From the NCBI GenBank assembly GCA_021234155.1, contig JAJEKV010000014.1, forward strand, positions 13,876,494 to 13,940,493: a stretch of 64,000 bases of DNA, written 5' to 3'. Within the stretch, counting starts at the first letter, position 1. Each line of letters opens with the position of its first letter. The position numbers and the translations under genes are program-made. Source of the stretch: Isoetes taiwanensis. Its lineage: Eukaryota > Streptophyta > Lycopodiopsida > Isoetales > Isoetaceae. The notes under the pieces are model-generated. The model saw only the letters and a list, made by a program, of their open reading frames with translations. It did no database searches and had not been told where the DNA came from. Shown one piece after another: positions 31,331 through 41,820 of this stretch.

Positions 31331-33178
31331 CCTGAACGAGCTAGTCCGGGCAACAGCCCTACTAGCACTCCAGACTATGTCGGTCAATCCCTTCATAGTC
31401 TTATCAATCTACAATACAATTGAGCAGATCATATGTAGAGCAACTGACCCCTGGTATACAAGTTTTTTAACTTTATCTTTGCAATAATATGGACTATACA
31501 TATCCATTTAAATTCAGGCATTTGTACTATTTCTTTTATCTATATGCCCTAACAATTCTTTTTTGGACCTTTTTTATGCTTATATGCCATGTAATTTCCT
31601 TTCATTTCCTTAGAAGTCCAATAACCATAAAGTTAATCCATTACATCTTTTTCTTTTTCATCTATAAGTAATGGATCATAGTTTTTCTATCCTACAATTT
31701 CTTTCTTAAGTCAAAAAACCATTTAGTCTGGTTTCTTTTTCGTGATTTCAATGTAAGGTGGTCATTTCACAATTACCCAAACAGCAAAACACATAATGTA
31801 CATAAATATATCCTTAGATTTCTTCAAAAATTGCTGTATCATAACATTTTCCAGCCTATATTTTGAATCCAAAATATCATACCTGAATATGATTTCTTTT
31901 TGCAATGTTTCCACATTTCGTGCTGCTCAGCATGTACTTAATATCCAGTAATGCATACTAATGTTTATCATCATACTTGTTTATCAAAAATGTATCAAAA
32001 TGTTGGTATATGTACCATGCATTAAAAACTTACAGCCCTTGGTTCCAACACCAAAATAAATCTGATATAAGACCGATATTTAAGATCTTCACAAGATTCT
32101 TCTCATCCTATCGCGTTAAAACACATCATAACAGCAAAGAAGAGATAATGACAGAGGAAACCCCACGTACCTGCAACCAATCATGCAAATATTAGCGAAA
32201 AAATCGGTAATAATGCAAGGGCCAAAAGGTACTTAGTGGGTTTCCTGGCTCTTCGCCCTTCACCCATTAAATCCTCTTGCCCTTGATTAGTAGAAGCATA
32301 ATAGAAATGAGAGGTAATGAATCTGAAAATCTTTAAGCAAATAATCCATCTAATTCTACTTTATCAGCTTAACCATTTATATTTATTGGTGAAGCCCCTT
32401 TATCCATCCGGAACTTTGAGAATGGTTAGCCCTACAAAGGTTAAATCAGCTTACCTTTGCTTATCTTTTCTTTTCAAATATCGTGCACTCATCTATTTTT
32501 TGGAAACCTGTGTATCCAAATTACCTACATAGTTGTATTAAATGAAATACCTGGAGATGATCTTCATCTGATGCATAATCTTCGTCAAACTGCGTTTCAG
32601 GAACTCTAAAATCATTTGGGTCGTTTTCTTTATAGAATCCACCTGGTTTTCTGTGGTAATACATGCCTTTCTTTCCATTATAGCTCTGGTTTCCATCATA
32701 TCCCCTTTTTCCTTCAAAACCTCTGCCGCCTCCTCTTCTATCCATGTTTAGAAGGCCAAATCTAATTGATTCCTCACAAAATCTCAGCTCCCGGTACAGT
32801 TCTGGCTGCTTCTCCCTATACTCTTCTGAGTTTTCACTATCCGAGCTCGGGCTGGAATGAAGACTCATGTTGTCCTGTACCATAAGCAAATGCCCGGGAA
32901 AGGTTGGTTTGGGTCTTAACTTTCACCATAAATTTTGGGTGTATGTCAGAATAGGTCCTGCTATGCATGATTCGGTCTTGGCTCTTTATTGACCATAGTC
33001 ATTACCCTTCTGCCACCATTTTTTTCTAAAAGGATTCTTATTCGATTCATCTCTATACTATTATCAGTAAGAACCATGCATTACCTATGTATTTAAAATA
33101 AGCAATGGGTGTAAGTTATTTATCTCTTCCCAAAAATCCCATTACCGTTTGAAGTATCATTTTACTTAGAGCCCCCTT
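31331..33178 (-). repeat. Retroelement long direct repeat, copy a (3' side)
   Basis: About 1.85 kb, nearly identical to 37,469-39,254 and 51,034-52,821. It runs from CCTGAACGAGCTAG next to an A-run to TTAGAGCCCCCTT. It has no TG...CA ends, so it is not a classic LTR. The arrangement repeat-ORFs-repeat in one direction resembles the pseudo-LTRs of tandem Penelope-like elements. It includes a complete exon 1 of ORF1 (32,551-32,883). Confidence 0.85.
32551..32883 (-). CDS. ORF1 exon 1 copy (RG-rich), orphan
   Basis: First in-frame ATG at 32,883. Acidic Ser-rich start (SLHSSPSSDSENSEE), then an RGGGRGFEGKRG RG-box and Tyr/Gly-rich sequence, then a tail ASDEDHLQ ending at the donor CTCCAG|GTATTT (32,551/32,550). 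RG boxes commonly bind RNA. In this repeat copy no matching exon 2 lies downstream, so it is an orphan of the 3' repeat. Confidence 0.5.
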
Positions 33179-33194
33179 CATGTTTATATTTATC

Positions 33195-33249
33195 CTATAG
33201 GGTGAATATACCCCTACTGTTACAGTAGGGGTCATTTACAACCCTATAG
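33195..33249 (-). other. Nested perfect inverted repeats after the RT gene
   Basis: Outer arms CTATAGGGT (33,195-33,203) and ACCCTATAG (33,241-33,249). Inner arms ACCCCTACTGT and ACAGTAGGGGT (33,210-33,232) with one central base. RNA from the minus strand would form a two-tier hairpin in the 3' UTR, 94 bases past the RT stop and next to the repeat border. It could be an RT recognition structure, a terminator or a processing signal; the sequence shows only the fold. Confidence 0.7.
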
Positions 33250-33342
33250 TATGTCTTTCTTTCAATTTTCTGCTGTTGCAAAACTATTTAACTATCTTAG
33301 AGAGTTATGAATGGAAATTGAAGTATGCATATCGTACCTTTA

Positions 33343-35521
33343 CTATTCCCTCAGGATCTGTAGTAACGTGACTTTATCATATCTTAAGCCCGGAAAGTCA
33401 TTAGCTTGGATGTATTTGCATGTCCTCCTCAGAAGGCCAGGTTTGTCAAACCCGTTGTGCACAAAATCTTCAATCAGTTTCCTGATATCTGTGGCCGCCC
33501 TTATAGGACTGGAATTAACATACATAAATGGCATAATTTGAGAAATAATTACATTTCTGGCCTGCATGTATGGTCTGCAACTGAGTGCGTGTACAAACTT
33601 CATTGCCTTAAACGGTAGTAATTCTCTTTTGTCAAACTTAGTGGTCTGAAACATGCCCATTAGCTTATCATCAACCTGGATTGTCATATTCAGAAAGTTG
33701 GCCTTGTTTCCATACCAACATCCAGGGGCTGATTCTGCAAACTTGGTTTCTTCCTTTATTCCTAACACTTTCAAATCATAAATATTTAGCTCTTGGGTCT
33801 CCTCTCCACCTGTGTCCGTCAAAAATTTCCTTATATTGGGGCAATTGATTGCTAAAAGGTCATCCATATATCTAAACACATGTCTGAATAGTCTGATTTC
33901 AGCAAATCTCGCTTGTTTGGCCAGGTTTTTAATGAAATTGAACTCAAACCAGGCTAAGTAGCAGTTACACCAGCAGGGACTGCAGGAGAATCCCATTGGA
34001 ATGCCACAAACCTGTTGCCATATCCCACTTCCCATGCTTACAAAACAGTTGGTGAGTAACCAGTTATTGGTCTTAATAAAATTTTGTATACTCATCAAGC
34101 TCCAGCATTTACCTTGTGGGGGCCTTTTGAACCATTTTGCTATTACCTCCCCATTGCTGCATTTCTTGATCCATAGTTCATACCTTTTGTTTTTTCTCTT
34201 CATGTGACTCCATGTCATGTTGGCTATTTTTTCGCTCACACTGCATATTCCATTTTCCCCATATAAAGGAATGCTTTCATAGCATTTTGTAATGTCTGCT
34301 ACAAACACCTCCTCTATTTTTCCAGGTAGATTTAATACTACATCATAAATTGAATTGACAATCCAATTTGAATTGGCTTTACCTTGTATGAAAGTGTTTA
34401 TGTCAGCACATCCTTCATTTGAAATTTCAGGCCATAGTGCCATAATTGAATTAAGTATGGTCAGAACTAATAATGCCATTTCTATGTAAATTGTTCCATG
34501 TGCATTCATGATCCATCTGTATTCTTTCTTGTGTTCTTTATATATGCCCAAAAGATAAGGGAGTTTTTCAGATTCAAATTCCACCTCTCCAATACAATCT
34601 TGGATCCCAATTTTAATTTCCAAGCTTAGTTTTTCTGCTGTATTTGTTACAGGCAGAAAATCAGAACTTTCCAGTCTTCTAAGGGCTATTTCCCTGATAT
34701 GTGCAGGACAAATAAATGATGGGTTATTTGTTGCTTTGTCTACGCCTGATATGTATAGGTTCTCAGTTAACCATTTAAGGTTTCTAATTACTCCTTGATC
34801 ATTCGGGGCAAATTTTCGAGTACCTTCTCTTCCACAGGCTGCTCTTATTTCTTCTCCTGCCTGCTCAATAATCCTCCTCTTAATTTCTTCCCTGTCTGCA
34901 TCTTTGATGAATGGGAATTCGAATTTGTGGGCTTCAAATATCGCGTCACAAGTCTTGCTTATCTCCACATTCAGATCCCTTGTCTGCTTTATCAGGAATG
35001 TGTCCAAGGCCTTTTTTGAACATGTTCCTTAGCATCTTGTTTTTCACTATATTAAGGTTTGTGGTTCTCACATGTCCAATGTCACTGTCAATGAACCCTT
35101 TTAAGTTAGGATTCATACAGGGACATTTGTGGTCTGCCTCTTGTGCAAAAACATAAAAGGGTTTGTAGCACATCTCCTGTAGATTTTCTGTGTATCTCCA
35201 GGAAAACATAGTATTTTCCATGATTACTTTGCCTACTTCCCCTAAACACTTCTTCATGTGTTTGCTGACGATCTTTGATAAGCATATTTTATCCATCACT
35301 TTAGATAGAAACATACAGTGGACCACCTTCTTTTTATTTTTGTCCTTTATCTCAGTCATACGTACCCTTCCCTGGCAGTCTCTTATCACTGTTCTATTCA
35401 CCTGAATATTTGAGCAATCAAATTTATTTATTAGTCTTACTAACCATGATATTCCCTTCACGTACCATATCAGTGCAGGATGTTGAATCTTGTGTATAAC
35501 TGAAGCATGGACAAATGGCAT
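33343..35521 (-). pseudogene. ORF2 reverse transcriptase, copy 1 (Penelope/TERT-like)
   Basis: One protein of about 720 residues split by a frameshift near 34,990. N-terminal part (35,521-34,946): MPFVHASV start, a CPCMNPN segment, GHVRTTN, FKKGLGHIP. RT part (35,007-33,343): VDKATNNPSFIC (about residue 89 of this frame), motif A ADITKCYESIP (237), motif B GIPMGFSCSPCWCN (335), motif C YMDD (380-383), motif E FLNMTI, and a helical thumb with SSPIRAATDIRKLIEDF. The layout fits Penelope-like or TERT-related RTs, not LTR or LINE RTs. No GIY-YIG, AP endonuclease, integrase or RNase H is visible. Stop at 33,343, then TAAAG|GTACGA. Confidence 0.8.
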
Positions 35522-35827
35522 GCTCAGTGGGAAAAGAGATCTTTTTCTTTATTTTATTTTTTTTGTCTATTTATGGCTTTCGAACTTTAGAAAGCCTAGA
35601 CAGCCCATCCGGGTATTCTTGGAATCCCAAAATCCATTCTTATCACTCAGTGTGACGAATAGCTAGCTGGTATACCTTTATTTATAAAGGAGATTTTAAA
35701 ATATCTTTTTCAAACGTATGTATATCAAAAGTAAAAGTAATCTACTATTTTTAAAATGTAGATATTTTTGACAATTTACTCACTATTATTGTAAAGTAAA
35801 CTATCATCAAGGATAACATTCGTACCT
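35522..35827 (-). other. Spacer or intron between ORF1 and ORF2
   Basis: AT-rich, non-coding. ORF1 stops in TAAAG|GTACGA, a good donor, and acceptor-like TTTGTCCATGCTTCAG lies just inside ORF2. It may therefore be spliced, or be a plain intergenic spacer. The second copy (49,099-49,443) is almost the same. Confidence 0.4.
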
Positions 35828-37366
35828 TTAGTATTTGAGATTCTGTACCACATCATCCACTATTTTGTTACTCTGCTCCTGTTTTGCTTTTGTGACAGAG
35901 TTTTCAGTATTACTTGGTGTGCCAAGATCTTCAACATTTGAGTTTTCTGCAGTGCTAGATCCACTTTTTCCTGGGTATATAGTAATGCGTGGTGGCGTAT
36001 ACCCAACTTCACTTCCAATAGATGCTGTTCTCATTTTGCCTTGCCTTGTTTTCCTATTGCCTGTATTATTACTGGCTGCCTGCGCTTTAAGCATGAAAGA
36101 CACAGGTTTGATGCTCTTTTCACATACGATTGCCATCTTGCAGGTTGGAAATTTGATTTTTAGATCCCCCCAGGGGTCCGCTGCAAGTTCAAATGCCATT
36201 TTGATAAGCATGTTCCTTACCTCTAAGTAGGATAGATACGCCATAATGCTATCCCTCAGTGTCATTTTCAGAAGTTTTCTCATGGATACCATCTGTGCTA
36301 TAGTAGATAGGCCAGGAAAGACCTTGTCTAAGTTGTTGAACATATACCAAATGGCATGGTCTAACCATGTCATGTTCTCTTTGCAACCATTGCCTTTGGC
36401 TCTGGGTTCGCATTCACATTTAAAATACGGGCACCATGTTCTCCAGACCCGTTTCAGGTAGAAAGCATCTCTAGGGATGGTCGGGTATGCCATGTGTCCT
36501 TTCTGCCTGATATATATGTGATCATCCTTGTTGCATTTCTTGTCAAAAAAACGGTGGTCAATTTGCAATTTGATCTTTTCCTTATGTACTATTTTCTCCA
36601 TCTTTAGGGCTGTATTTTCAGCAATCTTTTCTTGTTTAGGGGTAATGTCACCCAGCATTACCCATGATTTTCTGCTGATAGGGGCTAGTGCTCCAAAGTT
36701 TTTTGTCCGCCAAATACCCTGATTGCAGTATTGGGCATGTCCTTCCACTAATCTTTCAGGAATAATGGGAAAAGTAAGACAGTTATGCAATGTAAAATTA
36801 AATTCCTTTTCACAGTCATCTTTTCCAGAAGTATTGCTATTCTTCACTGCTGCTTTTTCTTCTTCTGATAGTAATGCTTCACCGAATGGGTCTTCATCTA
36901 CGTTCTCTTCACTACATCCTGCGATGTTCCCCATTGTTGTATTAGCAAGACATGAATTTTTTATTTTGTTGGCCTTTTCCAGCGCTGGTATAGCATAGAA
37001 GAACTGCCCTTTAGCTTTGTCTTCTTCCATTGTACAGTTATAGACCTTTTCAGGTAGCTTACCATAGACTTCTTCAATAGCATTGCAAGCATCTTCCCAT
37101 TCATCCCCTATTTTGTTCCTTTTGGGGACTAACTCCAGCCAATCATTAAAGCCCAAGTGAGTGACAGCCGACAACTCATCTGGCTTTCTTGCAGCTTCTT
37201 TTTCCAATATAAGCATGTGTATCTTCGGGTTTTTGATACATGTGATAAGAGTCTGTACTGCTTTGCTGGGACAAATGATTTTGCTACCTCCATATCCCAA
37301 TGCATTCAGTTCTTTGTTCCAAGTAGGTGGTTCAAATTCTATTTCCACCTGAGAGTCTTCATTATC
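35828..37366 (-). CDS. ORF1 exon 2, copy 1
   Basis: Open frame of about 512 codons from acceptor ACAG|GATAATGAAG (37,366). It continues exon 1 in phase 0 through acidic residues (DNEDSQVEIEFEPPTW). Regions: N-terminal half with FNDWLELVPKRNK and acidic EENVDEDPFGEAL; central LVEGHAQYCNQGIW; Cys segment WCPYFKCECEPRAKGNGC (about residue 310), which could bind zinc; helical LRDSIMAYLSYLEVRNML; basic Ser/Thr-rich tail. I recognise no family. It is probably the element's nucleic-acid-binding partner of the RT. Near-identity to 49,444-50,928 and the long open frame indicate selection or recency. Confidence 0.75.
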   Translation of the reverse strand, partial: DNEDSQVEIEFEPPTWNKELNALGYGGSKIICPSKAVQTLITCIKNPKIHMLILEKEAARKPDELSAVTHLGFNDWLELVPKRNKIGDEWEDACNAIEEVYGKLPEKVYNCTMEEDKAKGQFFYAIPALEKANKIKNSCLANTTMGNIAGCSEENVDEDPFGEALLSEEEKAAVKNSNTSGKDDCEKEFNFTLHNCLTFPIIPERLVEGHAQYCNQGIWRTKNFGALAPISRKSWVMLGDITPKQEKIAENTALKMEKIVHKEKIKLQIDHRFFDKKCNKDDHIYIRQKGHMAYPTIPRDAFYLKRVWRTWCPYFKCECEPRAKGNGCKENMTWLDHAIWYMFNNLDKVFPGLSTIAQMVSMRKLLKMTLRDSIMAYLSYLEVRNMLIKMAFELAADPWGDLKIKFPTCKMAIVCEKSIKPVSFMLKAQAASNNTGNRKTRQGKMRTASIGSEVGYTPPRITIYPGKSGSSTAENSNVEDLGTPSNTENSVTKAKQEQSNKIVDDVVQNLKY

Positions 37367-37468
37367 CTGTTTTCATAACGATATGAGTTTCATTGCCATA
37401 ATTAAATAAACAAATACGTTATGCTCCAGAAATCAATCAAGGTCGGATGACTTGAAATATCTAAAAAT

Positions 37469-39254
37469 CCTGAAACCTTGAGCGAGCTAGTCCCAGGCAA
37501 CAACCCTACTAGCACTCCAGACTATGTCGGTCAATCCCTTCATAGTCTTATCAATCTACAATACAATTGAGCAGATCATATGTAGAGCAACTGACCCCTG
37601 GTATACAAGTTTTTTAACTTTATCTTTGCAATAATATGGATTATACATATCCATTTAAATTCAGGCATTTGTACTATTTCTTTTACCTGTATGCCCTAAC
37701 AATTCTTTTTTGGACCTTTTTTATGCTTATATGCCATGTAATTTCCTTTCTTTCATCTATAAGTAATGGATCATAGTTTTTCTATCCCACAATTTCTTTC
37801 TTACTGGTTTCTTTTTCGTGATTTCAATGTAAGGTGGTCATTTCACAATTACCCAAACAGCAAAACACATAATGTACATAAATATATCCTTAGATTTCTT
37901 CAAAAATTGCTGTATCATAACATTTTCCAGCCTATATTTTGAATCCAAAATATCATACCTGAACATGATTTCTTTTTGCAATATTTCCACATTTCGTGCT
38001 GCTCAGCATGTACTTAATATCCAGTAATGCATACTAATGTTTATCATCATACTTGTTTATCAAAAATGTATCAAAATGTTGGTATATGTACCATGCATTA
38101 AAAACTTACAGCCCTTGGTTCCAACACCAAAATAAATCTGATATAAGACCGATATTTAAGATCTTCACAAGATTCTTCTCATCCTATCGCGTAAAACACA
38201 TCATAACAGCAAAGAAGAGATAATGACAGAGGAAACCCCACGTACCTGCAGCCAATCATGCAAATATTAGCGAAAAAATCGGTAATAATGCAAGGGCCAA
38301 AAGGTACTTAGTGGGTTTCCTGGCTCTTCGCCCTTCACCCATTAAATCCTCTTGCCCTTGATTAGTAGAAGCATAATAGAAATGAGAGGTAATGAATCTG
38401 AAAATCTTTAAGCAAATAATCCACCTAATTCTACTTTATCAGCTTAACCATTTATATTTATTGGTGAAGCCCCTTTATCCATCCGGAACTTTGAGAATGG
38501 TTAGCCCTACAAAGGTTAAATCAGCTTACCTTTGCTTATCTTTTCTTTTCAAATATCGTGCACTCATCTATTTTTTGGAAACCTGTGTATCCAAATTACC
38601 TACATAGTTGTATTAAACGAAATACCTGGAGATGATCTTCATCTGATGCATAATCTTCGTCAAACTGCGTTTCAGGAACTCTAAAATCATTTGGGTCGTT
38701 TTCTTTATAGAATCCACCTGGTTTTCTGTGGTAATACATGCCTTTCTTCCCATTATAGCTCTGGTTTCCATCATATCACCTTTTTCCTTCAAAACCTCTG
38801 CCGCCTCCTCTTAAATCCATGTTTAGAAGGCCAAATCTAATTGATTCCTCACAAAATCTCAGCTCCAGGTACAGTTCCGGCTGCTTCTCCCTATACTCTT
38901 CTGAGTTTTCACTATCCGAGCTCGGGCTGGAATGAAGACTCATGTTGTCCTGTACCATAAGCAAATGCCCGGGAAAGGTTGGTTTGGGTCTTAACTTTCA
39001 CCATAAATTTTGGGTGTATGTCAGAATAGGTCCTGCTATGCATGATTCGGTCTTGGCTCTTTATTGACCATAGTCATTAACCCTTCTGCCACCATCTTTT
39101 TCTAAAAGGATTCTTATTCGATTCATCTCTATACTATTATCAGTAAGAACCATGCATTACCTATGTATTTAAAATAAGCAATGGGTGTAAGTTATTTATC
39201 TCTTCCCAAAAATCCCATTACCTTTTGAAGTATCATTTTACTTAGAGCCCCCTT
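37469..39254 (-). repeat. Retroelement long direct repeat, copy b (5' side)
   Basis: Upstream partner of 31,331-33,178 with small indels. It holds ORF1 exon 1 (38,626-38,958) and most of the intron (38,625-37,367) leading to exon 2. This places the promoter and 5' UTR of the element in or upstream of this repeat. Confidence 0.85.
38626..38958 (-). pseudogene. ORF1 exon 1, copy b, with premature stop
   Basis: Same exon as 32,551-32,883 and 52,200-52,532, but GGG at the GKRG-YDGN position is TGA (about 38,777), ending the frame after GFEGKR. The downstream exon 2 (35,828-37,366) is intact, so this copy of ORF1 is broken by a single substitution-level change. Confidence 0.7.
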
Positions 39255-41212
39255 AGCTATCTTAATAGTCCTGTAAATTTGGAAGAAATTTTTTCAAAAC
39301 ATAAAAAAAAAAAAAAAACCTTTGCATGTTTAAACCAATGTTCTTATAATATGTCTCTATGTGACATATTATCTATTCCTATATTGCAAGTATGTCTTCC
39401 ATAAAAGCGATGATCTTTCACAACTGCACAACTTCTCTTGAGAATTGCCAAGTTTATCATTGTACAATTTACGAAAGATGCACATGCATTTTACTTCAAA
39501 ATCACTAATCTCGCTTTGCTCATGGTACCACCTCATGCAAGACGTTACACAAATATTATACCATATCTCACTCACATTAAATAGTGATACCAAAAAAGGA
39601 ACGATTGAAACAAAGCCCCCCAAAAAAGATAAAAAAATAAAAATAAAAATAAAAATAAAAATAAAAATAAAACATTATGCAAAGCCACATATGTAATGCC
39701 ACAATCCTAGCAAAAGCAGAAACAACAAATCAAACTCGGGCATCACAAATCGGACAAGGTCCTTTGAAGGGAACCCTTTATAAGCTAGCACCTTGTTTTT
39801 CAAGGGCACACACAGTATTCTATTGAGAGAATATTTTAAGTGGTCGAATTGTCAACAATTAAAAGAAAGCATGTACTAAATAGAGACTCGTTCACCAACT
39901 ACAACCTACAGTAATCTTCCTATTCTTTTCTCCTTTCTATCTTTTTCCATTTCCTTCTGAAGGCCCTCCTCTTCACCTGGAACCAACCAACCTTGCCCCA
40001 AGCCTGCTTTACTTCCTGCTAGTTTGAATATGTAGCATTATAACAGGGGGTTTCTTTTGTATTTTTATATGCTTTTGCATATGGTTTTGCTATGATTTCA
40101 TCGCGTATGCAATTGGATGTACTAATGCGTACATCTAGAGTGCGCATACGAGTGCACTAATTTTGGGCTAGTTTTATTAATCTTTTCCAATGGTTTAAGA
40201 CCTTTTTATTTTTAAGCTTCAAATCATGGCATGCAAGACCTCGAGAGTTCTACTTTAGGGTTGGATTTCGGAGCTCTACTTTAGGGTTCTATTCTGGTTG
40301 ATCTGGAAGTATGGCTATGGTTTCGAGGAGCTCCATGGCAATGGAGTGGAGGTTTTAGGGCTCCCGGATTGTAGTTCACGTTTTAGGGATTGTAGCCCTT
40401 TTGCTTAGCGATGGCTTGCAGGAGCCCTATGGTAGTTTCGCAATGGCGGGGGTCCTCGGCATACCAATCTTCACTTGGGTTTTGTAGAAATCGCCTGTCT
40501 TGAGCTCCCGTCAGCTCCATTTCTTTGCCAGAGATCGGTTTAGTTTTGCTTCAGCCGGTTTCACCGACCTTGAGGGACGAAACTTTTACCGGGTTTTAGT
40601 GTTTTGCTTGGACATGTTTAGTTGCTATGGTTATTGAGCTGTTTGAATCTTTGAATCTATTTTGCCGGTTGCTTTGCCTCAAAAGCCCTTTTCACAGTTA
40701 AAGCCGACCTCGATGTTACGCTCATGTTACGTCGGCTTAACATCATTTAGCCTTCTTCTCTTTGCGCTTCGCAATTCGATGGCGGTAAGTTATTTTCTAA
40801 CATCTCTTGAATGATATGCGGGCATTTAAATTGTTGACAATTGTTGTCCAACTTGCATCTATTCATCCGATTGCCTCATTGATCTTATATGACCATCTTC
40901 CTTTTTCGAACATTCCAACAAAATTGAGGTTGAGGAAGTGGGCAGCTAGTTTTATACTTTATAAGTTTAAACTTTTGCAGACCAACAAAAGAACTTATGT
41001 TAGAAGGCGATGAATGGTCTTGGATACTATATATAGAATCCTTGCTTTGCCCGTTAAAAGCACGCAATTGATGCCGAAATAGTTGAAATGCTTGCTTGTT
41101 CTCTATAGGTTTATCATATTATTAGAGGCGTAGTCTCATCATCTCAACCGGCGTTTGCGGCCTTCTGATTCGAATTATTTCCACGATCTAATTTTTTCTT
41201 AAGCTTATTAAG
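39255..41212. other. Flanking segment S1, first part; AAAAT repeat and a possible gene 5' end
   Basis: Single-copy sequence now duplicated at 52,822 onward. (AAAAT)n at 39,630-39,670. TTTAGGGTT telobox-like motifs at about 40,254 and 40,282 lie upstream of a plus-strand ATGGCG directly followed by the donor GTAAGT (40,779-40,790), which looks like a two-codon first exon of a plant gene. I cannot identify the downstream exons with confidence. Confidence 0.35.
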
Positions 41213-41434
41213 ATGCCACACTTTACCAAGTCATCGGTGCCCAAATCTGTTTTAGATTCTTCCCGCATCACGAGGTTTTGTGGAAAGATTCCGTGGGCAT
41301 CTTTGCTGCGGGATATGATGGAATTTTGTGACCCTATGGTCGCATATTGCAAACCCCACTCTCGAGCCGGAAGGAGGCCGCCCACGGATGTGACCCAAAT
41401 GCACATGCATCTTGGCATCATCTTTGATTCATAG
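41213..41434 (+). CDS. Unrecognised ORF, possible exon, broken in the duplicate
   Basis: A 73-codon frame (RITRFCGKIPWASLLRDMMEF, FCDPMVAYCKP) preceded by an acceptor-like TTCTCTATAG at about 41,109. The copy at about 54,774-54,990 is interrupted by many small changes. No domain is recognised. Confidence 0.2.
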   Translation: MPHFTKSSVPKSVLDSSRITRFCGKIPWASLLRDMMEFCDPMVAYCKPHSRAGRRPPTDVTQMHMHLGIIFDS

Positions 41435-41750
41435 CTAGAAGCTCTTTTATCTCCAAAGGCTTTGATTCCTGGGGCTATGGCGACTCAAATTTCCTTGAGG
41501 CTTCTTCGGGCATTAGAACTGACAGTATATGTTCTATGCCCCAGGGAAACTATGGAGGGATTGGAAGGCTTGCAGAAGAAAGCATCAGATCGCTTGTCAT
41601 CAAGCATCTACCTTTGCTGAGAATAGTTGCTAGGATAGATTTCCATGGAGATGGGAATTCTGTAGCCATCTTAGGACAACATGTGGACTTATCAAATGGT
41701 ATGTCTTTTTTCATCACATTTCAGTATTTCATTCACAGTTTAAGGACTCT

Positions 41751-41820
41751 GCATTTGTTGAAAGGATGCATTTGTTGAAAGGATGCGGTACAAACACTTC
41801 ATTTGTTGAAAGGATGCAGT
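41751..41820 (+). repeat. Three tandem copies of CATTTGTTGAAAGGATG
   Basis: A 17-19-bp unit in triplicate; also in the second unit at about 55,308. 41,821-42,263 shows nothing else beyond AT-rich sequence. Confidence 0.7.

Noticed and set aside
31331-33178. Hammerhead ribozyme in the direct repeat
   Set aside because: I looked for the CTGATGA and GAAA core on both strands and found no convincing set; a covariance search would be needed.
33343-35521. Telomerase reverse transcriptase gene
   Set aside because: Motif spacing is TERT/Penelope-like, but the gene is repeated, flanked by direct repeats, paired with ORF1, and I see no TEN or RNA-binding domain.
35835-37352. Several plus-strand ORFs over ORF1
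   Set aside because: Antisense shadows of the long minus-strand exon 2, with no motifs and no promoters.
31331-39254. Classic LTR retrotransposon
   Set aside because: The repeats lack TG...CA ends, no primer-binding site or polypurine tract was seen, and the RT is not of LTR type.
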